From Rubrivivax sp. (GTDB lineage: Bacteria > Pseudomonadota > Gammaproteobacteria > Burkholderiales > Burkholderiaceae_C): a DNA stretch of 64,000 bases. Within the stretch, counting starts at the first letter, position 1, and every line of letters begins with the position of its first letter. Below the pieces are notes generated by a model. It was not told where the DNA came from. It ran no database searches and saw nothing but the letters and a program-made list of their open reading frames with translations. A program made the translations under genes and the position numbers. Positions 41,621-49,383 of the stretch are shown here, in pieces. The DNA is taken from positions 434,001-498,000 of the forward strand of contig JAIXSE010000021.1 of the NCBI GenBank assembly GCA_027484825.1, written 5' to 3'.

Positions 41621-42109
41621 ATGACATTCACAGCAAGCTGGCGCGGCGCAAACCGCGCCGCGGAGAAGGTCGCCGTTGCGGCGCTTTTGGTGGCGTCGGT
41701 GGCGGCCATGGCGGCCAGCCCGGCCCAGGCTCATAACGGCGGCCTGAGCCGTGCCAGCGAGGCCTCGCTGGTCCCGGTGGCCGTGTCGGTGGCGGTGCCC
41801 GCCATCCTCGTGGGGGCCGCCGTGGGGGTCACCGTCGGCTTGACCGTCAAGGCGGTGGAGACCAGTGCGAAGGGGACCGTGTGGGTGCTGGAGCGGGCGT
41901 CCGACGGGGTGCAGTTCAGCGTCAAGTTCGTGGGTGATACGGTCACCGCGTCCGCCGTGGGCGTGGGCACGGCGGTCACCGTCAGCGTGGTGGGCACCGG
42001 CTACATCCTCTCCAAGGGCAGCGAAGTCATTGCCTTCGTCCCCAATGAAATCGGCGCCTCGCTGCTGCACAACGAGCGGGTGACTCGCAAGGACGAGGTG
42101 CTGCGGTGA
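41621..42109 (+). CDS. Exported hydrophobic protein of unknown function, paired with DUF2145
   Basis: This 162-residue protein has a signal peptide (VAALLVASVAAMAASPAQA, cleaved before HNGG) and then two long Val/Ala/Gly-rich hydrophobic stretches (about residues 52-80 and 108-128) separated by a charged loop (VLERASDGVQF). I do not recognise a named family. Start ATG 41621 has a strong ribosome site, GGAGGACG. Its stop overlaps the GTG start of the DUF2145 gene, suggesting that the two act together in the envelope. Confidence 0.75.
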   Translation: MTFTASWRGANRAAEKVAVAALLVASVAAMAASPAQAHNGGLSRASEASLVPVAVSVAVPAILVGAAVGVTVGLTVKAVETSAKGTVWVLERASDGVQFSVKFVGDTVTASAVGVGTAVTVSVVGTGYILSKGSEVIAFVPNEIGASLLHNERVTRKDEVLR

Positions 42110-42972
42110 AGGGCGCGTCGATGCAAGGGGGGCGGGGGTCGCGCCTCTCGTTCTGCGCGGCCCAATGCAGGGCGGCTGCGGGCGCCGTCGTTCTCGCGGC
42201 GGCGCTGGCTGCGCCGGGCCTGGCTCTGGCAGGCCGCCCCTGCGAAGAAACGCCGCTGACCGCCACCCAGGTGAAGGACAGCATGGCGCTGGCCCAGGCC
42301 ACGGCCGAGGCGCTGGACCGCTCCGGCGCGCAGGTGGTGCTGCTGGCCCGCGCGGGTCAGAACCTCGATGAATACGGGCTTCGCTGGTCGCATGTGGGCT
42401 TTGTCTACCGCGATGCGGATGCGAACGGCAAGCCGGTCTGGCGGGTGATGCACAAGCTCAATGAATGCGGCACCGCACAGGCGGATCTGTATCGGCAGGG
42501 CCTGGCGGAGTTCTTCATGGACCGGCCGTACCGGCTCGAAGGGGCCTTCTCGGTGCTCAAGCCGCAGTTGCAGGAAGCCTTGCTGCCGGTGCTCAAGGAC
42601 AACGCCCAGGCCGCCACCATGCACACGCCGGCCTACAGCATGCTGGCCTATCCGTGGGCGCAGCAATACCAGCAGAGCAACCAGTGGGCCCTGGAAACCC
42701 TGGCGGGCGCGGCGGCGCCGGGCGAGGTCTTCAACCGGCCGCAGGCGCAGCAGTGGCTCAAGCGCGCGGGCTATCAACCCAGCGATCTGCAGATCTCCGC
42801 CGTCAAGCGGCTGGGTGCGCGCATCGGCATGGCCAATGTCGCGTTTGACGACCATCCCTCGGCACGCCGCTACAGCGGGCACATCGACACCACGACCGCG
42901 GACACCATCTTCCAATGGTTGTCCCGCAGCGGGTTGGGGGCGGCGCCGACCGTCGTGCGGGCGCCCCGATAG
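42106..42972 (+). CDS. DUF2145 family exported protein
   Basis: This protein of 288 residues (283 from ATG 42121) has a signal peptide (VVLAAALAAPGLALAGRPC) and matches DUF2145: CEETPLTATQ, LLARAGQNLDEYGLRWSHVGF, KLNECGTAQADLYRQGL, YSMLAYPWAQQYQQSNQW and HPSARRYSGHIDTTT. It may be an NlpC/P60-like amidase relative, with C, H and Q/N residues placed as in that fold, but this is uncertain. GTG 42106 overlaps the previous stop (GTGA); ATG 42121 with AAGG upstream is an equally plausible start. Confidence 0.82.
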   Translation: MKGASMQGGRGSRLSFCAAQCRAAAGAVVLAAALAAPGLALAGRPCEETPLTATQVKDSMALAQATAEALDRSGAQVVLLARAGQNLDEYGLRWSHVGFVYRDADANGKPVWRVMHKLNECGTAQADLYRQGLAEFFMDRPYRLEGAFSVLKPQLQEALLPVLKDNAQAATMHTPAYSMLAYPWAQQYQQSNQWALETLAGAAAPGEVFNRPQAQQWLKRAGYQPSDLQISAVKRLGARIGMANVAFDDHPSARRYSGHIDTTTADTIFQWLSRSGLGAAPTVVRAPR

Positions 42973-43016
42973 AGACCGGGCCGCGCCAACAGGGCGCTCC
43001 GGGATTCGCACGGGCG

Positions 43017-43032
43017 AGGGGCTGCGGCCCCT
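43017..43032 (+). terminator. Short hairpin terminator after DUF2145
   Basis: AGGGGC-TGCG-GCCCCT forms a perfect 6-bp stem with a 4-nt loop, followed by TGTTGT. It lies about 45 bp past the DUF2145 stop codon. Confidence 0.55.
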
Positions 43033-43107
43033 TGTTGTCACGGACGTGACACTGCGGGCCGACACAGTGCTGCGCTGTTGTTAACGCATGGCTTCGGCTC
43101 CGCTTCT

Positions 43108-44748
43108 GTGAATCACGCTCTCTTTTCCTCCTCGGCGGCGCGCAGCCGCTTCTTCCTGTCCTCCGTGGCCGTGGCCGCCGTGCTGGCCGTGGCCGCCTGC
43201 GGGGGCAGCGACAACGACAGCACCGCCCCGGTGGAGCAGGGCAGTTGGACCACTGGCGACCTGCATGTGCACACGGTGCAGTCGGACGATTCCCGCACCA
43301 CGCAGACCCTGGACTTCGTGCTGGGCAAGGCCTTCACGACGCACGGCCTGGACTGGATGGCGGTGACGAATCACCTGCGCTCCTCCAAGTACGACAACAA
43401 CGCCAACCTGCTGAGCGCCCCGGTGGCCTTCGCCTACGGCATGGAGGCCTACGAGATGCCGCGCATCAAGGCCCTGCAGGCCGCCGGCACCTACAGCAAC
43501 AAGCTGATCTTCTCCGGCTTCGAATGGGACGCGCCGGCCCATGACCACATCGGTATCGGCATCTTCGAAGGCGGAACAGCCAGCACGCCGATGAGCTTGT
43601 CGCCCAGCGCGTTCAAGGAGTTCCAGTGGGCCTTCACCACCGGGGACGCCTCGCTGTTCAAGGCCGACGATGTGACCCGCTTCCAGGCCAAGTATCCGCA
43701 GCGCTTCAACAGCACGGCGGCGGACACGCTCAAGGGCATCAGCTGGCTGAAGGACAACTACCCGGATACCAGCTATGCGCTGATCAACCACCCGTCCCGC
43801 AATCCCGGCAAATACACGATTGCCGACTTCCGCCAGATGAATGACCTGGCGCCGAAGATCGTCTTCGCCATTGAAGGCATGGTGGGCAACCAGATGGAGC
43901 CGGACCGCGGCGGCTATACCTCGGCCTATGTCGACGCCAATCTGCCCAACCGCACCTACGGCGGCACCGACGCGGTCGTGGCCAAGCTGGGCGGGGTGTG
44001 GGATGCGCTGCTGGGCGAAGGCCGCCGCATCTGGAACGTGGCGAATTCGGACTCACACTTCGAGATCGATACCGCCGGCAACAGCAGCGGCTACTTCCCC
44101 GGCGAATATGCCAAGAACTATGTGTGGATGCCCAAGGGCAGCACCGGTGTGGCGGGCCTCCTGGACAGCCTGCGGGCCGGCCGCAGCTTTGGTGTGTTCG
44201 GCGACCTGATCAACGCACTCGACTTCCACGCCACCGCAGGCAGCGACAAGGCCACCATGGGCCAGGAACTGGCCACCGCGGCTGGCCGCACGGTCACGCT
44301 CACCCTGCGCTTCAAAAGCCCGCCGGTGAACAACTACCAGCGTCCGGTGAACAGCGGCAATCTGGGCAACATGGTGCCCAAGGTGCATCACGTCGACCTG
44401 ATCGTGGGGGATGTGGGGCCGAAAGCCGCGCCTGGCACTGCGGCGTACAACCTGGCCACCAACCCCAGCACCCGCGTGCTCAAGCGCTTCACCAGCGCGG
44501 ACTGGAAGCAGGACGCCGACGGCTACTACAGCGTCACCACCACGGTCATCGCCAGCAAGAGCCAGTACTTCCGGCTGCGCGGGACCAATCTGGCCGAGGA
44601 CGTGGCGGGCCTGAGCGCGGGCGGCGAGCCGCTGCCGGACCAGAAGATCAGCACCACCGACAACGCCACCCGTCATGACCAGATCAATGATCGCAACTAC
44701 GGCAGTCTGTGGTTCTATTCGAATCCGATCTTCGTGACGGTGAAGTGA
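43108..44748 (+). CDS. PHP-domain lipoprotein (phosphoesterase-like)
   Basis: This 546-residue protein has a lipoprotein signal (VAVAAVLAVAACGGS) and then a PHP-type metal-dependent domain: DLHVHTVQSDD (metal His and Asp), DWMAVTNH, SGFEWDAPAHDHIGIG, ALINHPSRNPG and VANSDSHFE, all positioned as in the PHP phosphoesterase superfamily. The C-terminal 130 residues are beta-rich and unassigned. It probably sits on the inner or outer membrane facing the periplasm; the substrate is unknown. I chose GTG 43108 because the signal peptide follows at once; no clear ribosome site is present. The stop of a seven-codon frame (ATG 43088) overlaps this start as GTGA. Confidence 0.82.
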   Translation: MNHALFSSSAARSRFFLSSVAVAAVLAVAACGGSDNDSTAPVEQGSWTTGDLHVHTVQSDDSRTTQTLDFVLGKAFTTHGLDWMAVTNHLRSSKYDNNANLLSAPVAFAYGMEAYEMPRIKALQAAGTYSNKLIFSGFEWDAPAHDHIGIGIFEGGTASTPMSLSPSAFKEFQWAFTTGDASLFKADDVTRFQAKYPQRFNSTAADTLKGISWLKDNYPDTSYALINHPSRNPGKYTIADFRQMNDLAPKIVFAIEGMVGNQMEPDRGGYTSAYVDANLPNRTYGGTDAVVAKLGGVWDALLGEGRRIWNVANSDSHFEIDTAGNSSGYFPGEYAKNYVWMPKGSTGVAGLLDSLRAGRSFGVFGDLINALDFHATAGSDKATMGQELATAAGRTVTLTLRFKSPPVNNYQRPVNSGNLGNMVPKVHHVDLIVGDVGPKAAPGTAAYNLATNPSTRVLKRFTSADWKQDADGYYSVTTTVIASKSQYFRLRGTNLAEDVAGLSAGGEPLPDQKISTTDNATRHDQINDRNYGSLWFYSNPIFVTVK

Positions 44749-44820
44749 GCCGGATCACAGACGGCGAGCGGCGGTGAGAGGCCCCTAGAGGCCGCTAGAG
44801 CCCCTTGAGACTGCTGGAAG

Positions 44821-44851
44821 CGGGACGTGGCGAAGGTCACGTCCCGTTTTT
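44821..44851 (+). terminator. Rho-independent terminator after the PHP lipoprotein gene
   Basis: CGGGACGTG and CACGTCCCG make a perfect 9-bp stem around an 8-nt loop and are followed directly by TTTTT. It is the clearest terminator in the window. The stem and loop resemble the hairpin at 1021-1042. Confidence 0.88.
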
Positions 44852-44971
44852 CTTGGGCCTTTGGGGCATGCAGGCGACATGGAGGAGGCCCGCCCACCGA
44901 CCGCGCAATGACATACTCCCGCCCACCTCGGCAGCCATAGCCTGAGGAGACCAGACAGTCAGGGAGAGACT

Positions 44972-47356
44972 TTGAATTTGGCGGCATTCAATCGCAGTGC
45001 GTTGTGGGCGTCGGCACGGATGCGGACGGGTCAACAAGGGCGTTTGGGCCAGGTGTTGCGCCTGGGAACGTGTCTGGGACTGCTGGCATGTCTACCGGCC
45101 GCTGCCTTCGAGGTCCTGACCGCCGCACCGGACGACGCGCCGGTGGTGGTCGACGGTCGGCTGGACGAAGGCGTCTGGCGTCGCGCGGCCATCCACCGGC
45201 GGTTCGCTCAGCTCCAGCCGACGGCCGGCGCCGCTGTGGCCGACGATCTTCGCACCGAGGTGCAGTTGGTTGCGGAGGGGCGGGCGCTGGTCATCGGCAT
45301 CCGCGCCTGGTCGGCACAGCCGCCGCGCAGCTTGCTGTCCCGGCGGGATGCGGTGCAGCGGGACCAGGACATGGTGGGCGTCTGGATCGACACCAATGGC
45401 CGCGGCGAGTCCGCCATGTTCGTCAAGGCGAGCCTGGCCGGCGTGGTGACTGATGGGCTCTACCGCGCCTCCGACGATGAAGAGGACCTGGGGCCGGACT
45501 TTCCGGTCCAGGTCGCCGCCGTGAGGCTGCCTGACGGCTACAGCATGGAGATCCGCTGGCCGCTCGCCGCGTTGAGGTACCCCTATCAGGCGGCGGCCCC
45601 GTGGCGCATGGTGGTGGCCCGAGCCGTGCCGGGTGCGAACGACCTGCTGCTGGTCAGCGGCGAAGCGGACGCCGAGGCGTTGAGCTTCCTGCATGCCAGT
45701 GAGCCCATCACCGGCCTCACGCCGGTGCTGTCCCGCCACCGGGACCGGCAGGAGGGCGACGTGACGATGGAGTGGACCGGGCGGTCGATGCGGTCCGAAG
45801 GCGCCACATCGAACCGCGGCAGTGTGGGCGTGGAAGGCTGGTGGCGTCCCCGTGCCGATTGGCTGGTGAATGCCACGCTGAATCCGGATTTCGCGCAGGT
45901 GGACATCGACGCGCCGCAGACCAGCGGCAACCGCGCGGTGGCGCTTGCGCTGCCGGAAAAGCGCCGCTACTTCCTGGAGAGCGCCGACGTGCTGGGGCTA
46001 CCGCTGTCGGGCTTTTATTCCCGCACGGTGGCGGATCCGCGCTGGGGCGTGCGCGCCACCTGGCGCGGCGAAGCTGCGGATGCCACGCTTCTGCTGACGG
46101 AAGATCGCGCGGGGACGGTGGTCACGCGCGGGCGTCCGTTTGGCACCGACGAATGGACCCTGGGCGCCCCGAGCAGCGCCCAGGTGCTGCGCAGCCGGTG
46201 GCAGGGCGCAGCGGCGACGGCCGACGATGACGACGGCCATCAGGCGCTGACACTGGGCACCTTGCTGTCGCGACGGGCGCTGGAGGGCGGCGGCCAGGGG
46301 GAACTGCTGGGCGTGGATGGACTCTGGCGCCAGAGCGCCGATGGGCGTCACTGGAAAGCGCAATGGAGCGTGATGGCCAGCCGACACAACTTGGTGGTGG
46401 ACGGGGACGGCCGCGTCACGCCGGGTCAGGGCCCGCAGCGGCGCGACGCATCCGCCTGGATGAATCTGCTCTACAGCGACGACCACTGGCTCAACGCCGC
46501 CGAGGTGTCCATCATCGGCCCGGACTTCGTGAATCTGCTGGGCTTTGTGGATCAGGCCGGGCTGTGGCGGGCGTCCGGCGAGCTGAATCGACGCCTCGGA
46601 GAATTCCGGCTGCCGGGGGACCTGCTGCTGAATCAGCTGGAATGGCACTGGGGGCTGAAAGAGGCCCGCAGTCTGCGCGACGACTCGCGGAGCGATGGCA
46701 GCGGCCAACTTGGCGGCCAACCCGGCGGCGAGGTCATCCTGCGGGAGCGTCGCACCGGTTTCTGGCTCGCCACCACACGGCGCACCAATGCCTGGCTGAA
46801 TGCCGGACTGGATCAGCAGCGGGCCCGCAGCGGCGGTCGGCTGCATGACGTGCCGGCTTGGCATGGCGGCGTGGAGACCACGCCCTTTGCCTGGATGGCC
46901 CGGCTGACCGCAGAGGGCAGCGTCGGACGTCAGCTCGACACCGAGCTGGACCGGGTGGGGCAGGGCGGCTGGTGGTCGCTCCAGGCGAGCACCCGATGGG
47001 CACTGCCTGGGGGCCGCAGCCTGGAGATAGATCCGGTGTTGACCGGTACCCGGATCGCCGGCAATGGCACGTTTGCGGCGCTGCGAGAGACCGGCGTGCG
47101 GCTGCTGACGCTGCTGCATCTGAATGCGCAGGAGAGCCTGCGGGTGATCGTGCAGAACGAGCGCAGCGGCCGCGGCGCCACGGCCCTCAAGCCCGCCGAG
47201 TCCGAGACCCACCGGCATCGGTCCCTGATGTGGAAGAAGCGGTTTTCGTCCCGCTGGCAGCTGGCATTGGGGGCGCAGTGGGAATCGCGGCCGCAGCAGC
47301 CGTCCACTCGGGAAGTCTTCCTCAAGCTGGAGGCGGCGCTGGGGGATGAGGGCTGA
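44972..47356 (+). CDS. CBM9-like / DUF5916 outer-membrane beta-barrel protein
   Basis: This 794-residue protein has a signal peptide (LGTCLGLLACLPAAAF), an N-terminal family 9 carbohydrate-binding-like domain (APVVVDGRLDEGVWRRAAIH, about residues 60-215) and a long beta-strand-rich C-terminal part matching DUF5916 (NATLNPDFAQVDIDAPQ, then ALPEKRRYFLESADVLGLP), predicted to form an outer-membrane barrel. Function is unknown; related proteins are often seen beside peptidases or TonB systems. The TTG start at 44972 has AGGGAGA upstream; the in-frame ATG 45020 lacks one. It stands alone between two non-coding gaps. Confidence 0.82.
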   Translation: MNLAAFNRSALWASARMRTGQQGRLGQVLRLGTCLGLLACLPAAAFEVLTAAPDDAPVVVDGRLDEGVWRRAAIHRRFAQLQPTAGAAVADDLRTEVQLVAEGRALVIGIRAWSAQPPRSLLSRRDAVQRDQDMVGVWIDTNGRGESAMFVKASLAGVVTDGLYRASDDEEDLGPDFPVQVAAVRLPDGYSMEIRWPLAALRYPYQAAAPWRMVVARAVPGANDLLLVSGEADAEALSFLHASEPITGLTPVLSRHRDRQEGDVTMEWTGRSMRSEGATSNRGSVGVEGWWRPRADWLVNATLNPDFAQVDIDAPQTSGNRAVALALPEKRRYFLESADVLGLPLSGFYSRTVADPRWGVRATWRGEAADATLLLTEDRAGTVVTRGRPFGTDEWTLGAPSSAQVLRSRWQGAAATADDDDGHQALTLGTLLSRRALEGGGQGELLGVDGLWRQSADGRHWKAQWSVMASRHNLVVDGDGRVTPGQGPQRRDASAWMNLLYSDDHWLNAAEVSIIGPDFVNLLGFVDQAGLWRASGELNRRLGEFRLPGDLLLNQLEWHWGLKEARSLRDDSRSDGSGQLGGQPGGEVILRERRTGFWLATTRRTNAWLNAGLDQQRARSGGRLHDVPAWHGGVETTPFAWMARLTAEGSVGRQLDTELDRVGQGGWWSLQASTRWALPGGRSLEIDPVLTGTRIAGNGTFAALRETGVRLLTLLHLNAQESLRVIVQNERSGRGATALKPAESETHRHRSLMWKKRFSSRWQLALGAQWESRPQQPSTREVFLKLEAALGDEG

Positions 47357-47540
47357 GTGACCTAGGCTGAAGGACCGGGGCTGAGGGACTTGGGCCACAT
47401 CCGGGGGGCGTCACCGGCGTAACGCATGCCGGCGCTCGTCAGGCCGGAGGGCGTCGCCACAATCGCGCGCTTGTGCTTGCAGCGCCCCTCGTGCTGTCAA
47501 GGTGCTTTGCGGTTCTGACGACCGTCTCCTGTGGCATTCC

Positions 47541-48497
47541 ATGACCCGACGCCGACACCTCCTCGTTTCCGCCCTCAGCCCGTTCTGCGGCGCCCTTGGG
47601 ACTCCGCGGGTCTTCGCGTCCACCGCGCAGCCTGCACCTTCGCTCCCTCCCGCAACCGGTGCTTATGCGCTGCCCAACACCTTCGTGCATCCGCTGCCGG
47701 ATCCGGTCAGTGGTCGGCGATACGAGGTGTGGGTGGATCTGCCGCCCGGTGTGGCGGCCTCTCGCACGGACCTGCTGCCGTCGGTGTTTGTCACGGACGC
47801 GCCCTACGCCTTCCCCATGGTGCGGGCGCTGCGCCACCGGGTCGGCCAGCGCGGCCAGAACATCGCTGATTTTGTGCTCGTGGGACTGGCGGGGCCGGCC
47901 GATGAATCCGCCGTGGACATGCGCAATCGGGACTACACGCCGACCGATCCGTCGCAGCGGGCAGGCCACTCATCGCGACACTACGGCGGGCGGGGCTATG
48001 GCGGCGGACCAGCCTACCTGAGCTACGTGGCCAAGGTGGTGGTCCCCGCGGTCTCAGCGGCCTACGGGCTGGATCCTCGCCGCCGGTTGATCCTGGGCCA
48101 TTCCTACGGCGCCCTGCTGGCCGTGCAGGCGCTGCTCAGTCGCCCCGACTGCTTCAGTCACTACATTCTGGGCAGCCCCTCGTTCTGGTTCGACGACAGC
48201 GTGCTCTTGAAGACCTTGCCGGCTCTGCTTCAGTCGCGAAGAGACCTCAATGCGCAGGTCTTTCAATACGTCGGCGGCTATGAAGCAATCGGACGCGGCT
48301 CACGCTTCAACAGCGAGGTGGACATGGTGGCGGACGCCCGGCGTTTCCAGACTCTTCTTGAGCGCAGCCACTTTCCATCGCTGCGTCTGCGCACTCAGGT
48401 GTTGAACGGGGAAGACCATCTCACGGTCGCGCCGGCAGGGGCGACGCAGGGCTTGCTGTGGGCGCTGCCGGGGCGAGGCCCCTACACGGGAGGCTGA
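47541..48497 (+). CDS. Exported alpha/beta-hydrolase, putative siderophore-esterase-like
   Basis: This 318-residue protein has a signal sequence with consecutive arginines (MTRRRHLLVSAL), which could be Tat-type, and an esterase fold of the IroE/enterochelin-esterase kind: RYEVWVDLPPG, LPSVFVTDAPYAF, the nucleophile in LILGHSYGALLAVQAL, LGSPSFWFDD and GEDHLTVAPAG (catalytic His). It should hydrolyse an ester in the periplasm. It precedes the DUF2946/TonB/metallophore genes in the same direction, so a role in releasing metal from an imported chelate is possible, but the product predicted here contains no obvious ester. Confidence 0.82.
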   Translation: MTRRRHLLVSALSPFCGALGTPRVFASTAQPAPSLPPATGAYALPNTFVHPLPDPVSGRRYEVWVDLPPGVAASRTDLLPSVFVTDAPYAFPMVRALRHRVGQRGQNIADFVLVGLAGPADESAVDMRNRDYTPTDPSQRAGHSSRHYGGRGYGGGPAYLSYVAKVVVPAVSAAYGLDPRRRLILGHSYGALLAVQALLSRPDCFSHYILGSPSFWFDDSVLLKTLPALLQSRRDLNAQVFQYVGGYEAIGRGSRFNSEVDMVADARRFQTLLERSHFPSLRLRTQVLNGEDHLTVAPAGATQGLLWALPGRGPYTGG

Positions 48498-48620
48498 AGA
48501 CGCGCCTGTGGTGTCGGCTGCTGGCGCTGCGGTCACCCGGCGCCAGCATTGAGGTGCTCACATGGACTCGCGTGTTTTCATCAATGCCCGGTCAGCGATT
48601 CCTGTGCCTACAATGGCTCA

Positions 48621-49019
48621 ATGCGCATTGGTGTCGTCAGCAAGAGGATGCTCTTATGGATCGCCTGTTTGGCCATCCTGATGTCGTCCATTGCACCGGC
48701 AATCTCTCATGTGCTGCAGGCTCGATCGGCGGGTAGCTGGATCGAGATCTGCTCTGTCGCTGGCATGGAGTGGGTCAGCGTCGGCGTCGATGCCAACCAG
48801 AAGGCGCCAGACGTCCCAGACGTCCCAGGCAGCTCCATGCTTGAGCATTGCCCCTACTGCGCACTCCACGCCACGGCTTTCGCGCCGCCTCCCTCGTCGA
48901 TGGACGGTCAGGCGCTGCTGCAGTTGGCCTTTGACGTCCCCCGGCTGTTCCTTTCCGCGCCGCGCACGCTGTATGCGTGGCTCACTTCGCAGCCTCGCGG
49001 ACCGCCCTCTCTCTCCTGA
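48621..49019 (+). CDS. DUF2946 family protein
   Basis: This 132-residue protein has an N-terminal hydrophobic signal/anchor (MLLWIACLAILMSSIAPAISHVL) and the DUF2946 hallmark HCPYCALH at about residues 72-79, a possible Cu(I)-binding C-x-x-C site. A second weakly hydrophobic segment follows. Members commonly sit next to TonB-dependent receptors and copper genes, as here. Start ATG 48621 is the first that places the hydrophobic segment near the N-terminus; a TACAAT just upstream may be a -10 element. The metal role is inference. Confidence 0.82.
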   Translation: MRIGVVSKRMLLWIACLAILMSSIAPAISHVLQARSAGSWIEICSVAGMEWVSVGVDANQKAPDVPDVPGSSMLEHCPYCALHATAFAPPPSSMDGQALLQLAFDVPRLFLSAPRTLYAWLTSQPRGPPSLS

Positions 49020-49383
49020 CGCTTCGCAGTCACGCGCCATGCGCGACCTTCGGTCGTGCATGTCTGCGCCAGAAGACTTCCATGCCCTTCGACCCGCGCG
49101 CCTAGCGGCGCCACCGCTCGTCCACGTCGGCGCGCTCAGGTCGGCCGCCATGTGGCCGCGGCAGCACGCCGGGTGAACCTCGCGCGTCCATGGACGGCTC
49201 GACTTCGCGGCACTGGCCCGAAGTCGCTGCAGCGATGCGTCCCCTGTCCGGTGCTCTGTTCGGTGCCCTGACGCTGGTTCTGGCCATCGTCGCTCCCACC
49301 TTGTCCGTCGCCACGTCGGTGTGCGCTGCTGTCCGATGCCGGGTCCTTGGACCTCGTCGCCGGTGGCCCTTCACCGCTCCCTC
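49020..49383. other. Gap before the TonB receptor gene with a stable hairpin
   Basis: A strong hairpin lies at 49038-49062: CATGCGCGACC and GGTCGTGCATG pair over 11 bp with one G-T, closed by a C-UUCG-G-type tetraloop, 18 bases past the DUF2946 stop. It may be a terminator or mRNA end. Frame 49235-49387 could encode 50 residues with one membrane helix (MRPLSGALFGALTLVLAIVAP), perhaps a small membrane protein or remnant, but no ribosome site supports it. No Fur-, CueR- or Zur-like operator was recognised. Confidence 0.5.
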
